Shown one piece after another: positions 1-6,753 of a stretch of 37,225 nucleotides of DNA (positions within the stretch are counted from its first letter, which is position 1; every line of letters starts with the position of its first letter). Source of the DNA: Spirochaetales bacterium (GTDB taxonomy: Bacteria > Spirochaetota > Spirochaetia > Sphaerochaetales > Sphaerochaetaceae). The DNA is taken from assembly GCA_022788185.1 (NCBI GenBank), contig JALEVV010000045.1:1-37225 (forward strand), given 5' to 3'. The notes under the pieces were generated by a model. It was not told the origin of the DNA. It did not search any database and saw nothing but the letters and a program-made list of their open reading frames with translations. The position numbers were made by a program, and so were the translations under genes.

Positions 1-105
1 CACCCGTCCGCCGCTCTGGGGTCCCGAAGGACCTTACCGCTCGACTTGCATGCTTAAAACGCGCCGCCAGCGTTCGTTCTGAGCCAGGATCAAACTCTCC
101 GTTAT
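1..105 (-). rRNA. rrs: 16S ribosomal RNA, 5' end only (partial)
   Basis: Read on the minus strand, bases 88-98 are the universal start AGAGTTTGATC, followed by CTGGCTCAG and then the AACGAACGCTGGCGGCGCG block typical of spirochaetes. The gene runs off the left edge, so only about the first 105 nt are present. The 5' end is set about 7 nt before AGAGTTTGATC by analogy with E. coli. The sequence after the conserved start (TTAAGCATGCAAGTCGAGCGG) supports a Spirochaetales origin, most like Sphaerochaeta-type sequences as I remember them. Confidence 0.95.
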
Positions 106-315
106 CTGAAACACGGGAACAAGTTCCCGTTCTATTTCTTCTTTACTTCAGTTCATCCTGTCATACTCGCACGAACCGGCATATTACTTCATTTCTTCTT
201 TAATCTACCGTTCGGATTTCGAATTGACAGAAGCCTCAGGCTTCCGTTTCTTTCTCTCTCTTTCCAATCGCTTATGTCTTTCAAAAAACCTGCGTGCTTC
301 TCAGCGCGCTTCATG

Positions 316-400
316 ACCATAGCATTTCTGGCTTATTTGAGTCAACTGATTTTTTCAAAAGTTTTGAACTTTTTTTATTTTTCAGTTTTTCTCATTCAAG
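316..400 (-). promoter_or_regulatory. rRNA operon promoter with AT-rich UP-like element
   Basis: On the minus strand there is TTGACT (340-345), an 18-nt spacer and TATGGT (316-321). The -10 is preceded by TGC, giving an extended -10. Directly upstream, 346-400 is made of A and T runs, as expected for an UP element. Transcription would start near 309, giving a leader of about 200 nt before the mature 16S end. Confidence 0.6.
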
Positions 401-651
401 CTGTCGTGCCTGACGGATATGCAATCTACAATATCCATGATTTTATTTCAAGGGGTTTGTATACATTTTTTAAAAAATAATACAGACAACGTTTTTCATT
501 CAAATTGTATCCTCATATGCTCCATGGCAATACAGCATATTCCAGGTACTTGTTTCACTTCCCTGCTTATCGGATATCCGTACTGTTTTTATATATGTAT
601 ATGTATCATCCGTGGTCTAAAATAAAATATATTAAAATACTAAAATATTAG

Positions 652-702
652 TTGACAACTCTCCTATTGTACGCCACAATCAGGGTATAGGTTATACGGA
701 GG
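652..702 (+). promoter_or_regulatory. uxu operon promoter, palindromic operator and RBS
   Basis: TTGACA at 652-657, a 17-nt spacer and CACAAT at 675-680 form a good sigma-70-type promoter. The -10 lies inside a perfect inverted repeat, ATTGT-N5-ACAAT (666-680). This is the kind of TTGT...ACAA site bound by GntR/FCD regulators, and such a regulator is the second gene of the operon. A GGAGG ribosome binding site lies at 698-702, 10 nt before the uxuA start. Confidence 0.6.
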
Positions 703-712
703 AAATTCACAC

Positions 713-1789
713 ATGAAAATGACATTAAGATGGTATGGTCCCGGATATGACTCAGTCACACTCGAGCAGATCAGACAGATCCCCGGAGTGACAGGCGTCA
801 TCTCCACACTTTACGATGTTCCCGCTGGAGAGGAATGGACTTTCGAGAGAGTAAAGGAACTCAAGGACATCGTAGAGGCTGCCGGTCTTAAGCTTGAGGG
901 AATCGAGAGCGTCAACATCCACGACTCAATCAAGATCGGCTCACCCGACAGGGACAAGTACATCGATGCATATATCAAATCCCTTGAGGCACTGGGAAAG
1001 AACGACATTCACATGGTATGTTACAACTTCATGCCCGTATTCGACTGGACCAGAACTGACCTGGCAAAGAGGAGACCCGACGGATCAACGGTTCTTGCAT
1101 ATGATCAGAAGGTAGTCGACACAATCGATCCCCAGACCTTCTTCGATCAGACCAATGACAGCTCAAACGGCTTCGTCATGCCGGGCTGGGAGCCTGAAAG
1201 ACTCGCAAAGGTCCACGACCTCTTCGAGGCTTACAAGGACGTCACATCCGAGAAGCTCTTTGAGAACCTCGTCTACTTCCTCGAGGCAATCGGTCCCGTA
1301 TGCGAGAAGTACGGCATCAAGATGGCAATCCATCCCGATGATCCCGCATGGCCCGTATTCAACCTGCCCAGGATCATCACCGGCAAGGAAGCAATCCTTA
1401 AGATGCTCAAGGCAGTCGACAAGCCCTACAACGGCATCACCCTCTGCATGGGTAGCCTCGGAACCAACCCGAACAACGACCTTCCCGACATCATCCGCGC
1501 ATGCAAGGGCAGAATCCACTTCGCACACATCAGGAACCTTCACCACTTCGCACCCGGCATCTTCGAGGAAGCCGCACACCTTTCATCTGACGGCTCATTC
1601 GATATGTACGAGGCAGTGAAGGCACTTCACGACATCGGTTTCGACGGACCTGCAAGACCTGACCACGGACGCACGATCTGGGGTGAGAAGTGCATGCCCG
1701 GATACGGACTTTACGACAGGGCTCTCGGTGCCATGTACATCCAGGGTCTTTGGGAAGCAATCGACAAGGCAGAGGCAAGAGGCGTATGA
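713..1789 (+). CDS. uxuA: D-mannonate dehydratase
   Basis: Converts D-mannonate to 2-keto-3-deoxy-D-gluconate in the cytoplasm, a step of glucuronate breakdown. The 358-residue protein matches the short form of the family (about 360 residues in Gram-positives; about 394 in E. coli). Family motifs are visible along the whole chain: an N-terminal WYGPGYD, H207 in AIHPDDP, C245 in LCMGSLG, H272 in HIRNLHH and D317-H318 in RPDHGR. These include the metal-binding and catalytic residues of mannonate dehydratases. It is the first gene of the uxu operon, behind a strong promoter and a GGAGG site. Its stop overlaps the next start (ATGA at 1786-1789), so the regulator is translationally coupled. Induction by sugar acids through that regulator is inferred from the operator. 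Confidence 0.95.
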   Translation: MKMTLRWYGPGYDSVTLEQIRQIPGVTGVISTLYDVPAGEEWTFERVKELKDIVEAAGLKLEGIESVNIHDSIKIGSPDRDKYIDAYIKSLEALGKNDIHMVCYNFMPVFDWTRTDLAKRRPDGSTVLAYDQKVVDTIDPQTFFDQTNDSSNGFVMPGWEPERLAKVHDLFEAYKDVTSEKLFENLVYFLEAIGPVCEKYGIKMAIHPDDPAWPVFNLPRIITGKEAILKMLKAVDKPYNGITLCMGSLGTNPNNDLPDIIRACKGRIHFAHIRNLHHFAPGIFEEAAHLSSDGSFDMYEAVKALHDIGFDGPARPDHGRTIWGEKCMPGYGLYDRALGAMYIQGLWEAIDKAEARGV

Positions 1790-2469
1790 AGAAAGAGGAC
1801 AGCAGGGCAAACATCTGGGTATACGGCAAACTGAGGGAAAGCATCGAGACACTGGAGCTCAAACCGGGAACGGAGCTGAACCTCACCGAGCTTTGCGATA
1901 AGTTCGGTGTTTCCCGCTCCCCTCTCCGCGATGCCCTGCTGCGTCTCGAAAGGGACTGCCTGGTGGACATCTTCCCCCAGAAGGGAACCCGGGTCAGTTA
2001 CCTCGACGTCAATGACATAAGACAGGAAAGGTTCATGAGGATGAACCTGGAGCTCGGTGCGATCTCAAGACTGATGGAACTTAAGCTCACACCCCTTGAA
2101 AGGGAAGCATACATAACCCGCCTGAGATCACTCCTTTTAAAGCAGCATGCGGCCCACATCAGCGGCTCCTTCGTGGAGTTTCTCAAGGCAGATGACGAGA
2201 TGCATGCCACCTTCTTCTCCGAGCTGGGATATGAGAGGGTCTATGCGGTGCTTTACTCCCATACGGGAAACGAAAGACGCATCAGACTGCTCTCGAATCT
2301 GGCAGGAAAAATAGCGGATGACGTGGAGGAGCAGCACAGAGAGCTCATCGAGGCGATAGCCAGCGGAGACAAGGCCAGGGCTGTCCTCCTGGATCAGGAG
2401 CACCTTTCGAAAATCGAGGACGAATACGCCATGCTGATGGAAACATTCCCTCAGTACTTCATCAAATAA
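1786..2469 (+). CDS. GntR-family (FCD/FadR subfamily) transcriptional regulator, UxuR-like
   Basis: DNA-binding regulator of 227 residues. I chose ATG 1786, which overlaps the uxuA stop. An upstream in-frame start exists at 1690, but it lies wholly inside uxuA and would add 32 residues unlike the family. The N-terminal winged helix (about residues 5-75) contains LCDKFGVSRSPLRDALLRLE, the standard GntR helix-turn-helix. The C-terminal FCD domain shows the metal-ligand pattern D-x3-H (DDEMH) and two later histidines (HRELIEAI and QEHL). It lies between uxuA and uxuB, so it most likely senses a uronate or hexonate intermediate and controls its own operon through the palindrome at 666-680. Ligand identity is inference. 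Confidence 0.85.
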   Translation: MKKEDSRANIWVYGKLRESIETLELKPGTELNLTELCDKFGVSRSPLRDALLRLERDCLVDIFPQKGTRVSYLDVNDIRQERFMRMNLELGAISRLMELKLTPLEREAYITRLRSLLLKQHAAHISGSFVEFLKADDEMHATFFSELGYERVYAVLYSHTGNERRIRLLSNLAGKIADDVEEQHRELIEAIASGDKARAVLLDQEHLSKIEDEYAMLMETFPQYFIK

Positions 2470-2480
2470 GGATAAGGACA

Positions 2481-4085
2481 ATGAAACTAAATCTTGAATC
2501 ACTCAAGGACAGTAAGGCATGGGAAGGATACAGGCTCTTCTCATTTGACCATGATAAAGTAAAAAAGAACACCCAGGAGCGCCCTGAATGGGTCCACTTC
2601 GGTGCCGGTAACATCTTCAGGATCTTCCCAGCAGGTCTCTGCCAGAAGCTCCTCAATGAAGGTGTCATGGATACGGGCATCATCGTAGGCGAAGGCTTCG
2701 ACGGTGAGATCATCGACAAAATCTACACACCCCATGACTGCCTCACTATGGGTGTTACCCTCAAGGCTGACGGCTCCATCGATAAGGAAGTCATCGGCTC
2801 AGTGACCGAAGCGGTCAAGTGCGATCCCACATCTGAAAAGGAGTGGGCAGTGCTTGAGAAGGCCTTCAGGTCACCTTCCCTCAAGATGGTGTCCTTCACC
2901 ATCACCGAAAAGGGATATGCCCTCTATCAGCCCAACGGCGAGCTCTTCAGGTTCTATGTAAGCGACTTTGAAAAGCCCCTTGCCGAAGCAGGCATGTTCC
3001 TCTGCCGCCTTGTACGCCTCCTCAACGAGAGATTCACGTCCTGTGCAGCACCTCTGGCCCTCGTGTCCATGGACAACTGCTCACACAACGGCGAGAAGCT
3101 CAGAAGCGCCGTCGTTAAGATCGCTGAGACCTATGCCGCAAAGGGTGAGCTCTCACCTGAGTTCGTGGCATATGTAAGCGATGAGTCAAAGGTAGCATTC
3201 CCCTGGTCCATGATCGACAAGATCACCCCGAGACCCGATGCAAGCGTTGCGAAGATGCTTGCCGATACCGGCTTTGAGGACACGGAAGCGGTCATCACTT
3301 CAAAGAACACTTACATCGCTCCCTTCGTCAATGCTGAGGAGCCCCAGTATCTCGTCATCGAGGACAGCTTCCCCAACGGTCGCCCCGCCCTTGAGAAGAG
3401 CGGCGTATACCTCACCACCAGGGATACCGTCAACAGGGTTGAGAAGATGAAGGTATGCACATGCCTCAATCCGCTCCACACCGCACTCGCCCTCTCCGGA
3501 TGCCTCCTGGGCTACACTCTCATCGCAGATGAGATGAAGGATGAGGACCTTTCAAAGATGGTCAGCATCCTCGGCTACACCGAGGGACTTCCCGTTGTGG
3601 TCAACCCCGGCATCATCGATCCCAAAGCATTCATCGATGAGGTTCTCACCAAGAGAATTCCCAACCCGTTCATGCCCGACACACCGCAGAGAATCGCAAC
3701 GGATACTTCCCAGAAGCTTTCGATCAGGTTCGGCGAAACAGTCAAGGCTTACATGGCCGGCGGTCTTGATGTCTCATCCCTCAAAGTCGTACCCCTTGTG
3801 TACGCCCTCTACATGAGATATCTGCTCGCAGTCGATGACAACGGCAATGAGTTCACACTCTCCCCCGACCCGATGACTTCAACCTTCCAGCCCATGCTGA
3901 AGGATGTGAAGCTCGGATGCGAGGGCCCCTTCGATGAGATCCTGAAGCCGATGCTCACCAACGAGAAGCTCTTCGGTCTCGATCTCACGGCAACGCCGCT
4001 TGCGGCAAAGGTCGTTGAGGACTTCGCTTCCCTCGTAAGGGGTAAGGGCGCGGTCAGGGATACGATCCACGCAATCGTAGGCTGA
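2481..4085 (+). CDS. uxuB: Mannitol dehydrogenase-family oxidoreductase, probable fructuronate reductase
   Basis: Likely reduces D-fructuronate to D-mannonate with NADH, the step before UxuA. The 534-residue protein belongs to the polyol-specific long-chain dehydrogenases. It has an N-terminal Rossmann region beginning VHFGAGNIFR (about residues 37-46) and a C-terminal helical domain. The family catalytic K...N...H set appears as K324, N330 and H333 in KVCTCLNPLH. The start is preceded by AAGGA about 7 nt away. It is the last gene of the operon and is followed directly by a terminator. Substrate assignment rests on the operon; the family also contains mannitol, arabinitol and tagaturonate enzymes, so uxuB is likely rather than proven. 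Confidence 0.85.
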   Translation: MKLNLESLKDSKAWEGYRLFSFDHDKVKKNTQERPEWVHFGAGNIFRIFPAGLCQKLLNEGVMDTGIIVGEGFDGEIIDKIYTPHDCLTMGVTLKADGSIDKEVIGSVTEAVKCDPTSEKEWAVLEKAFRSPSLKMVSFTITEKGYALYQPNGELFRFYVSDFEKPLAEAGMFLCRLVRLLNERFTSCAAPLALVSMDNCSHNGEKLRSAVVKIAETYAAKGELSPEFVAYVSDESKVAFPWSMIDKITPRPDASVAKMLADTGFEDTEAVITSKNTYIAPFVNAEEPQYLVIEDSFPNGRPALEKSGVYLTTRDTVNRVEKMKVCTCLNPLHTALALSGCLLGYTLIADEMKDEDLSKMVSILGYTEGLPVVVNPGIIDPKAFIDEVLTKRIPNPFMPDTPQRIATDTSQKLSIRFGETVKAYMAGGLDVSSLKVVPLVYALYMRYLLAVDDNGNEFTLSPDPMTSTFQPMLKDVKLGCEGPFDEILKPMLTNEKLFGLDLTATPLAAKVVEDFASLVRGKGAVRDTIHAIVG

Positions 4086-4098
4086 TAACTTCAGAAAA

Positions 4099-4132
4099 GG
4101 GGTGCGGGACAGTAATCCGGCACCCCTTTTTC
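4099..4132 (+). terminator. Rho-independent terminator of the uxu operon
   Basis: GGGGTGC pairs with GCACCCC, extended by three more pairs past one mismatch, and is followed by TTTTT. It lies 14 nt after the uxuB stop. Confidence 0.85.
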
Positions 4133-4204
4133 ATGCCCTGATCATATTGTTCTTACCCGTCCAAATGAATAAACTCTTTGTTAAGTATAGGAGTGTTGCA
4201 TAAT

Positions 4205-4504
4205 ATGGCAATTATCAAGGGAAACAAGGCAAAGGCCGTACAGCCTCAGCTTACCGACAGGTCTGAGGAAATCAGGGAAAAGGAAGCACGCAAGGCTCAG
4301 CTCGAGGAAGAACTCAATGCCCTCCGGGACAAGATGGTTGAGCAGCGAAACCTGGAGAAGGAACTCAGGAAGCTGAAGGAAGAGCAGCAGAAGTATGAGG
4401 AAATGAAGAGAATCGAGGAGCAGAGGGCCATTCTCGATGAGAAGATCGGGAAGCTGCTTGCGGACGGAATGTCGGCAGAGGAAATCATTGCAAAGCTGAA
4501 ATAA
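4205..4504 (+). CDS. Small coiled-coil protein of unknown function
   Basis: A 99-residue, highly charged protein that I do not recognise. Residues about 25-80 are rich in Glu, Lys, Arg, Gln and Leu with a heptad-like pattern, predicting one long coiled coil. The C-terminus (MSAEEIIAKLK) looks like a short capping helix. I chose ATG 4205, which has AGGAG 11 nt upstream at 4189-4193. A TTG at 4178 would add nine residues without a ribosome binding site. There is no signal peptide or membrane segment. It stands alone between the uxu terminator and its own terminator, so it is a single-gene transcript. A structural or nucleoid-associated role is possible but unsupported. Confidence 0.7.
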   Translation: MAIIKGNKAKAVQPQLTDRSEEIREKEARKAQLEEELNALRDKMVEQRNLEKELRKLKEEQQKYEEMKRIEEQRAILDEKIGKLLADGMSAEEIIAKLK

Positions 4505-4521
4505 TCTTCATGCCTTTTAAG

Positions 4522-4547
4522 ACAGTGCCTGATAAGCACTGTTTTTT
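4522..4547 (+). terminator. Rho-independent terminator of the small coiled-coil gene
   Basis: ACAGTGC, a 7-nt loop and GCACTGT, followed by a run of T to 4547. It begins 17 nt after the stop codon. Confidence 0.85.
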
Positions 4548-4549
4548 GT

Positions 4550-4575
4550 AAAAAAAGGGAGCCCTGAAAGCTCCC
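4550..4575 (-). terminator. Rho-independent terminator of the rubredoxin gene
   Basis: On the minus strand GGGAGC, a 7-nt loop and GCTCCC are followed by seven T (4556-4550). A second, imperfect hairpin (ATGCCG...CGGCAT) lies upstream at 4580-4611, directly after the rubredoxin stop. Confidence 0.8.
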
Positions 4576-4614
4576 TCACATGCCGTGACGCTGTTTCGCA
4601 TCACGCGGCATTCA

Positions 4615-4734
4615 TTATTCCTCTACTTCCTCGAAATCCTCAGGACCTGCGCCGCAGAGAGGGCAAACATAGTCTTCAGGAAGTGACTCAAGTTCAACTT
4701 CGAATCCGCAAAGTACACAGCGATATTTCTTCAT
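4615..4734 (-). CDS. Minimal rubredoxin-like protein (39 aa)
   Basis: A small iron electron-transfer protein with two Cys-x2-Cys knuckles: C6/C9 in RCVLCGF and C24/C27 in VCPLCGAGPEDF. Together they form one Fe(Cys)4 site. At 39 residues it lacks the roughly 12-residue middle segment of ordinary rubredoxins (about 52 residues). It resembles the rubredoxin tail of rubrerythrins, but here it is a free-standing gene. The ATG has AAGGAG about 8 nt upstream. It has its own promoter (4757-4785) and terminator. Likely roles are electron donation to a peroxide- or oxygen-reducing partner in an anaerobe; the partner is not in this window. Confidence 0.85.
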   Translation of the reverse strand: MKKYRCVLCGFEVELESLPEDYVCPLCGAGPEDFEEVEE

Positions 4735-4756
4735 TTTTGTGTCTCCTTATGGCCTA

Positions 4757-4785
4757 AGAATACAAAACTTGTCCCAAAAAGGCAA
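4757..4785 (-). promoter_or_regulatory. Promoter of the rubredoxin gene
   Basis: Minus strand: TTGCCT (4780-4785), a 17-nt spacer and TATTCT (4757-4762), 22 nt before the ATG. The leader holds an AAGGAG site. Confidence 0.6.
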
Positions 4786-4788
4786 ACA

Positions 4789-5082
4789 TTATCTGTGCAG
4801 ATGATCGTCATAATGTGCGGAAAGATACTTTCTTACGGCACCGTCCTGCTTTTTGAGCATTTTCGAACCCCTCGTTATCCTGCAGAGACTGATGTGGAGG
4901 TTTGATGCGATCTCCCTCTGTGAGACATGGTTGTAAAGATCATTCATCAGTTTCCACCTGAGCTCAAAGTCCTTGCGCTCCGCATCCGTGAACATGTCCT
5001 CGAAGAGCTGCCTCATTCCTTCCCTGTCCGTGGTGGAAGCAAAGAGATCGAGAAGATCATCATATGTGTCGATGTTTGTCAT
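4789..5082 (-). CDS. TrpR/YerC-family transcriptional regulator
   Basis: A 97-residue protein of the Trp repressor superfamily. The helical core contains LFEDMFTDAERKDFELRWKL followed by a helix-turn-helix, SQREIASNLHISLCRITRGS, as in TrpR and YerC/YecD proteins. I chose ATG 5082 because GGAGG lies 5 nt upstream of it. The adjacent ATG at 5085 is too close to that site, and the TTG at 5133 lies in the promoter. The gene follows queH on the same strand but has its own promoter, whose -10 is embedded in a symmetric set of half-sites, so it is probably autoregulated. Whether it senses tryptophan is unknown, as no trp genes are nearby. Confidence 0.8.
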   Translation of the reverse strand: MTNIDTYDDLLDLFASTTDREGMRQLFEDMFTDAERKDFELRWKLMNDLYNHVSQREIASNLHISLCRITRGSKMLKKQDGAVRKYLSAHYDDHLHR

Positions 5083-5095
5083 CATGGCCTCCGTT

Positions 5096-5133
5096 ACTGT
5101 AAACAGTATACTGTTGTGTCCGGAGGATTGCAA
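5096..5133 (-). promoter_or_regulatory. TrpR-like gene promoter with triple half-site operator
   Basis: Minus strand: TTGCAA (5128-5133), a 17-nt spacer and TATACT (5105-5110). On the plus strand the region reads ACTGT (5096-5100), 2 nt, ACAGT (5103-5107), 2 nt, ACTGT (5110-5114). These are three alternating half-sites making two overlapping palindromes across the -10. This is a plausible autoregulatory operator for the gene that follows. Confidence 0.6.
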
Positions 5134-5136
5134 ACG

Positions 5137-5667
5137 TTAGTTGGACTTCATGGAAAACTCACACCCGCACCAGCTCTGACGGTAAAGTCCCATCTCCTTA
5201 CTGAGCGTGCATGAGCGGGCAAAGCCATCCTTCTTCTTGAAGTCTATCGCCTCAAACCCCTCAAGGCCCTCTCCCTGGGAGAAGATGACGGAGGACTTCT
5301 TAAATCTGGAGACGGTCAGTGTCGTACAGAAATGCCTTATTCCCAGCTCAGCTGCCTTGGCGGCCGCCTTCTCCAGGTTGTACCTGAAGCACTTCACGCA
5401 GCGTGCGCCGTGCTCCGGTTCGGTCTCAAGGCCCCGGACGCGATCCCTCCACGCATCATGGTCCCAGCCGTCCATGATGACCTCAAGGGAGTTGCGCTTT
5501 GCAACCTTCAGTAGGTTTTCATAGCGCTTCATGAACTCTTCCTTTGGGTATATGTTGTCATTTGAGAAGTACAGTACGGGCTTCCACCCCTCATCCAGGA
5601 GGCGTTCGATGCTTGCGGTCGAGCACGGACCGCAGCAGCAGTGTACTAGAATTATTTCCCCGTTCAT
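5137..5667 (-). CDS. queH: Epoxyqueuosine reductase QueH
   Basis: Catalyses the last step of queuosine formation in tRNA, reduction of epoxyqueuosine. It is the non-cobalamin QueH family (formerly DUF208), not QueG. The 176-residue protein has the N-terminal HCCCGPC motif (C10-C12, C15), the pair C90/C93 in GARCVKCFRY and the C-terminal CGCEFS (C167, C169). These give the conserved cysteines that bind the iron-sulfur and metal site. ATG 5667 is the only start before the Cys motif, and an in-frame stop lies a few codons upstream. There is no ribosome binding site, and a TATAAT sits only 11 nt upstream, so the mRNA may be almost leaderless. The regulator gene follows 54 nt downstream on the same strand. 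Confidence 0.92.
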   Translation of the reverse strand: MNGEIILVHCCCGPCSTASIERLLDEGWKPVLYFSNDNIYPKEEFMKRYENLLKVAKRNSLEVIMDGWDHDAWRDRVRGLETEPEHGARCVKCFRYNLEKAAAKAAELGIRHFCTTLTVSRFKKSSVIFSQGEGLEGFEAIDFKKKDGFARSCTLSKEMGLYRQSWCGCEFSMKSN

Positions 5668-5678
5668 AATAGTATGGA

Positions 5679-5708
5679 ATTATATACAAAGGAGCATACC
5701 TTGGACAA
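5679..5708 (-). promoter_or_regulatory. queH promoter, very close to the start codon
   Basis: Minus strand: TTGTCC (5703-5708), an 18-nt spacer and TATAAT (5679-5684). Only 11 nt separate the -10 from the queH ATG, predicting a 5' leader of about 4 nt with no Shine-Dalgarno sequence. Confidence 0.55.
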
Positions 5709-6753
5709 GAATACAGTTATCATGACAGTTTCACTGGCAGTCCTGCTGGTCGTAATGATGATCCCCGTGATCCCGCAGCCGGCCAAGCTTGCCGTAATGG
5801 CAATAGTCTTTCTGATCATAGTCTGGACAAGGAGAGGAACCTTCAGTTTCGTTTCTGCCAACAGGAACTACATGAGCAAGGATCCGGAAAAGAGAAAGAA
5901 AGCAATTGAGGGCTTCAGGAAGGCGGTGCGTACGGGAGGACTTCCCGACACCTACACGATATCGGCAGCCTCCGTCCTGATCCAGAACGGGGAAGCGGAA
6001 GCCGGAAAGGCCGCCCTGGATGCTTTGGCCGCAAAGAAGGGCAAAAAGCCGGAAGTGGTCGCGAATGCGAAGATCGCGGCCTCAATGGCGTGCTGGATAG
6101 GCCACGACATCGACGGGGCCATCAGCTACATCGAGGAAGTGATGAAGACCCCCTACAGGGATAAGAACCTCTTCATCAACGGAGCCACCTACTACCTTGA
6201 AAAGGGTGACCTCAAAGCCTTTTCGGCCCTTGCCTCCGAGTGGAAGTCCAGGAGCATGAACACCCCTGCCCTCCGCGATCTCGAGGCCGTGGATGAGATG
6301 CTGAAGGGTAACTGGAGAAAGGCCGCCAACATAATAAACGAGCTTCTGGACAAGGGAAGCTATACCTTCCCCGATCCATATGTCCATGCAGCCCAGGTTA
6401 AGCTTCACTACCACAATGCGGCAGAGGCCATAGCTTACCTGAAGGAAGCAATCGACCGCTCAGCCTTCAATGCATGCTCTGTAATCACACGGGATACAAT
6501 CGAGAGTCTCATCACACTGCTTGAGGATGAGGCGTCTGCGGTGAAGGTCATGAACGGCAACGAGGAAGATCCCCTTGCCCTCGTGAACGGCAGGATCCCG
6601 GCCCTCTCCGACACGGCTTTCACCGTCAGTGACGAGGAAGAAGTCAGAACCGAAGTGAAGGCTGAGAAAAAGGCTGAAGCCGAAAGGACCGATGCCGATC
6701 TGGAAATCAATGATGATGACGAGGCGTGGCTTAAGGCCCACGGCCTCAGCTAA
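5701..6753 (+). CDS. Membrane-anchored helical-repeat (TPR-like) protein, unknown function
   Basis: A 350-residue protein with two N-terminal hydrophobic segments (about residues 7-24 and 28-44), a basic stop (WTRRG), then a cytoplasmic domain of paired helices (about 60-290) resembling tetratricopeptide repeats. It ends in an acidic, low-complexity tail rich in Glu, Lys and Asp. I chose TTG 5701 because AAGGAG lies 6 nt upstream; the ATG at 5674 has no ribosome binding site. The start region is divergent from queH, and the stop overlaps the RNase Z stop by 3 nt tail to tail. TPR-like folds usually hold protein complexes together. I cannot name the partner. Confidence 0.75.
   Translation: MDKNTVIMTVSLAVLLVVMMIPVIPQPAKLAVMAIVFLIIVWTRRGTFSFVSANRNYMSKDPEKRKKAIEGFRKAVRTGGLPDTYTISAASVLIQNGEAEAGKAALDALAAKKGKKPEVVANAKIAASMACWIGHDIDGAISYIEEVMKTPYRDKNLFINGATYYLEKGDLKAFSALASEWKSRSMNTPALRDLEAVDEMLKGNWRKAANIINELLDKGSYTFPDPYVHAAQVKLHYHNAAEAIAYLKEAIDRSAFNACSVITRDTIESLITLLEDEASAVKVMNGNEEDPLALVNGRIPALSDTAFTVSDEEEVRTEVKAEKKAEAERTDADLEINDDDEAWLKAHGLS

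Larger units (their letters stand above)
106..712. other. Intergenic region between rrs and uxuA; no convincing gene
   Basis: This 607-base spacer separates the divergent 16S gene and uxu operon. On the rRNA side it holds the leader, with a perfect hairpin at 113-130 (ACGGGAAC, 2-nt loop, GTTCCCGT) and a second at 230-244 (GAAGCC-TCA-GGCTTC), and then the rRNA promoter. The part from about 420 to 650 is strongly AT-rich. It contains two bare palindromes, TGTATACA at 458-465 and CGGATATCCG at 571-580, which could be regulator sites. Short open frames here have no family resemblance and no usable ribosome binding site, so I do not call them genes. Confidence 0.7.

Noticed and set aside
274-625. 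Two overlapping 68-codon open frames in the rrs-uxuA spacer
   Set aside because: They have no ribosome binding site and AT-rich, cysteine- and phenylalanine-rich translations, and the first covers the rRNA promoter on the other strand.
1690-1785. Upstream extension of the GntR regulator
   Set aside because: It lies in another frame of uxuA, has no ribosome binding site and adds residues unlike GntR proteins; ATG 1786 couples neatly to the uxuA stop.
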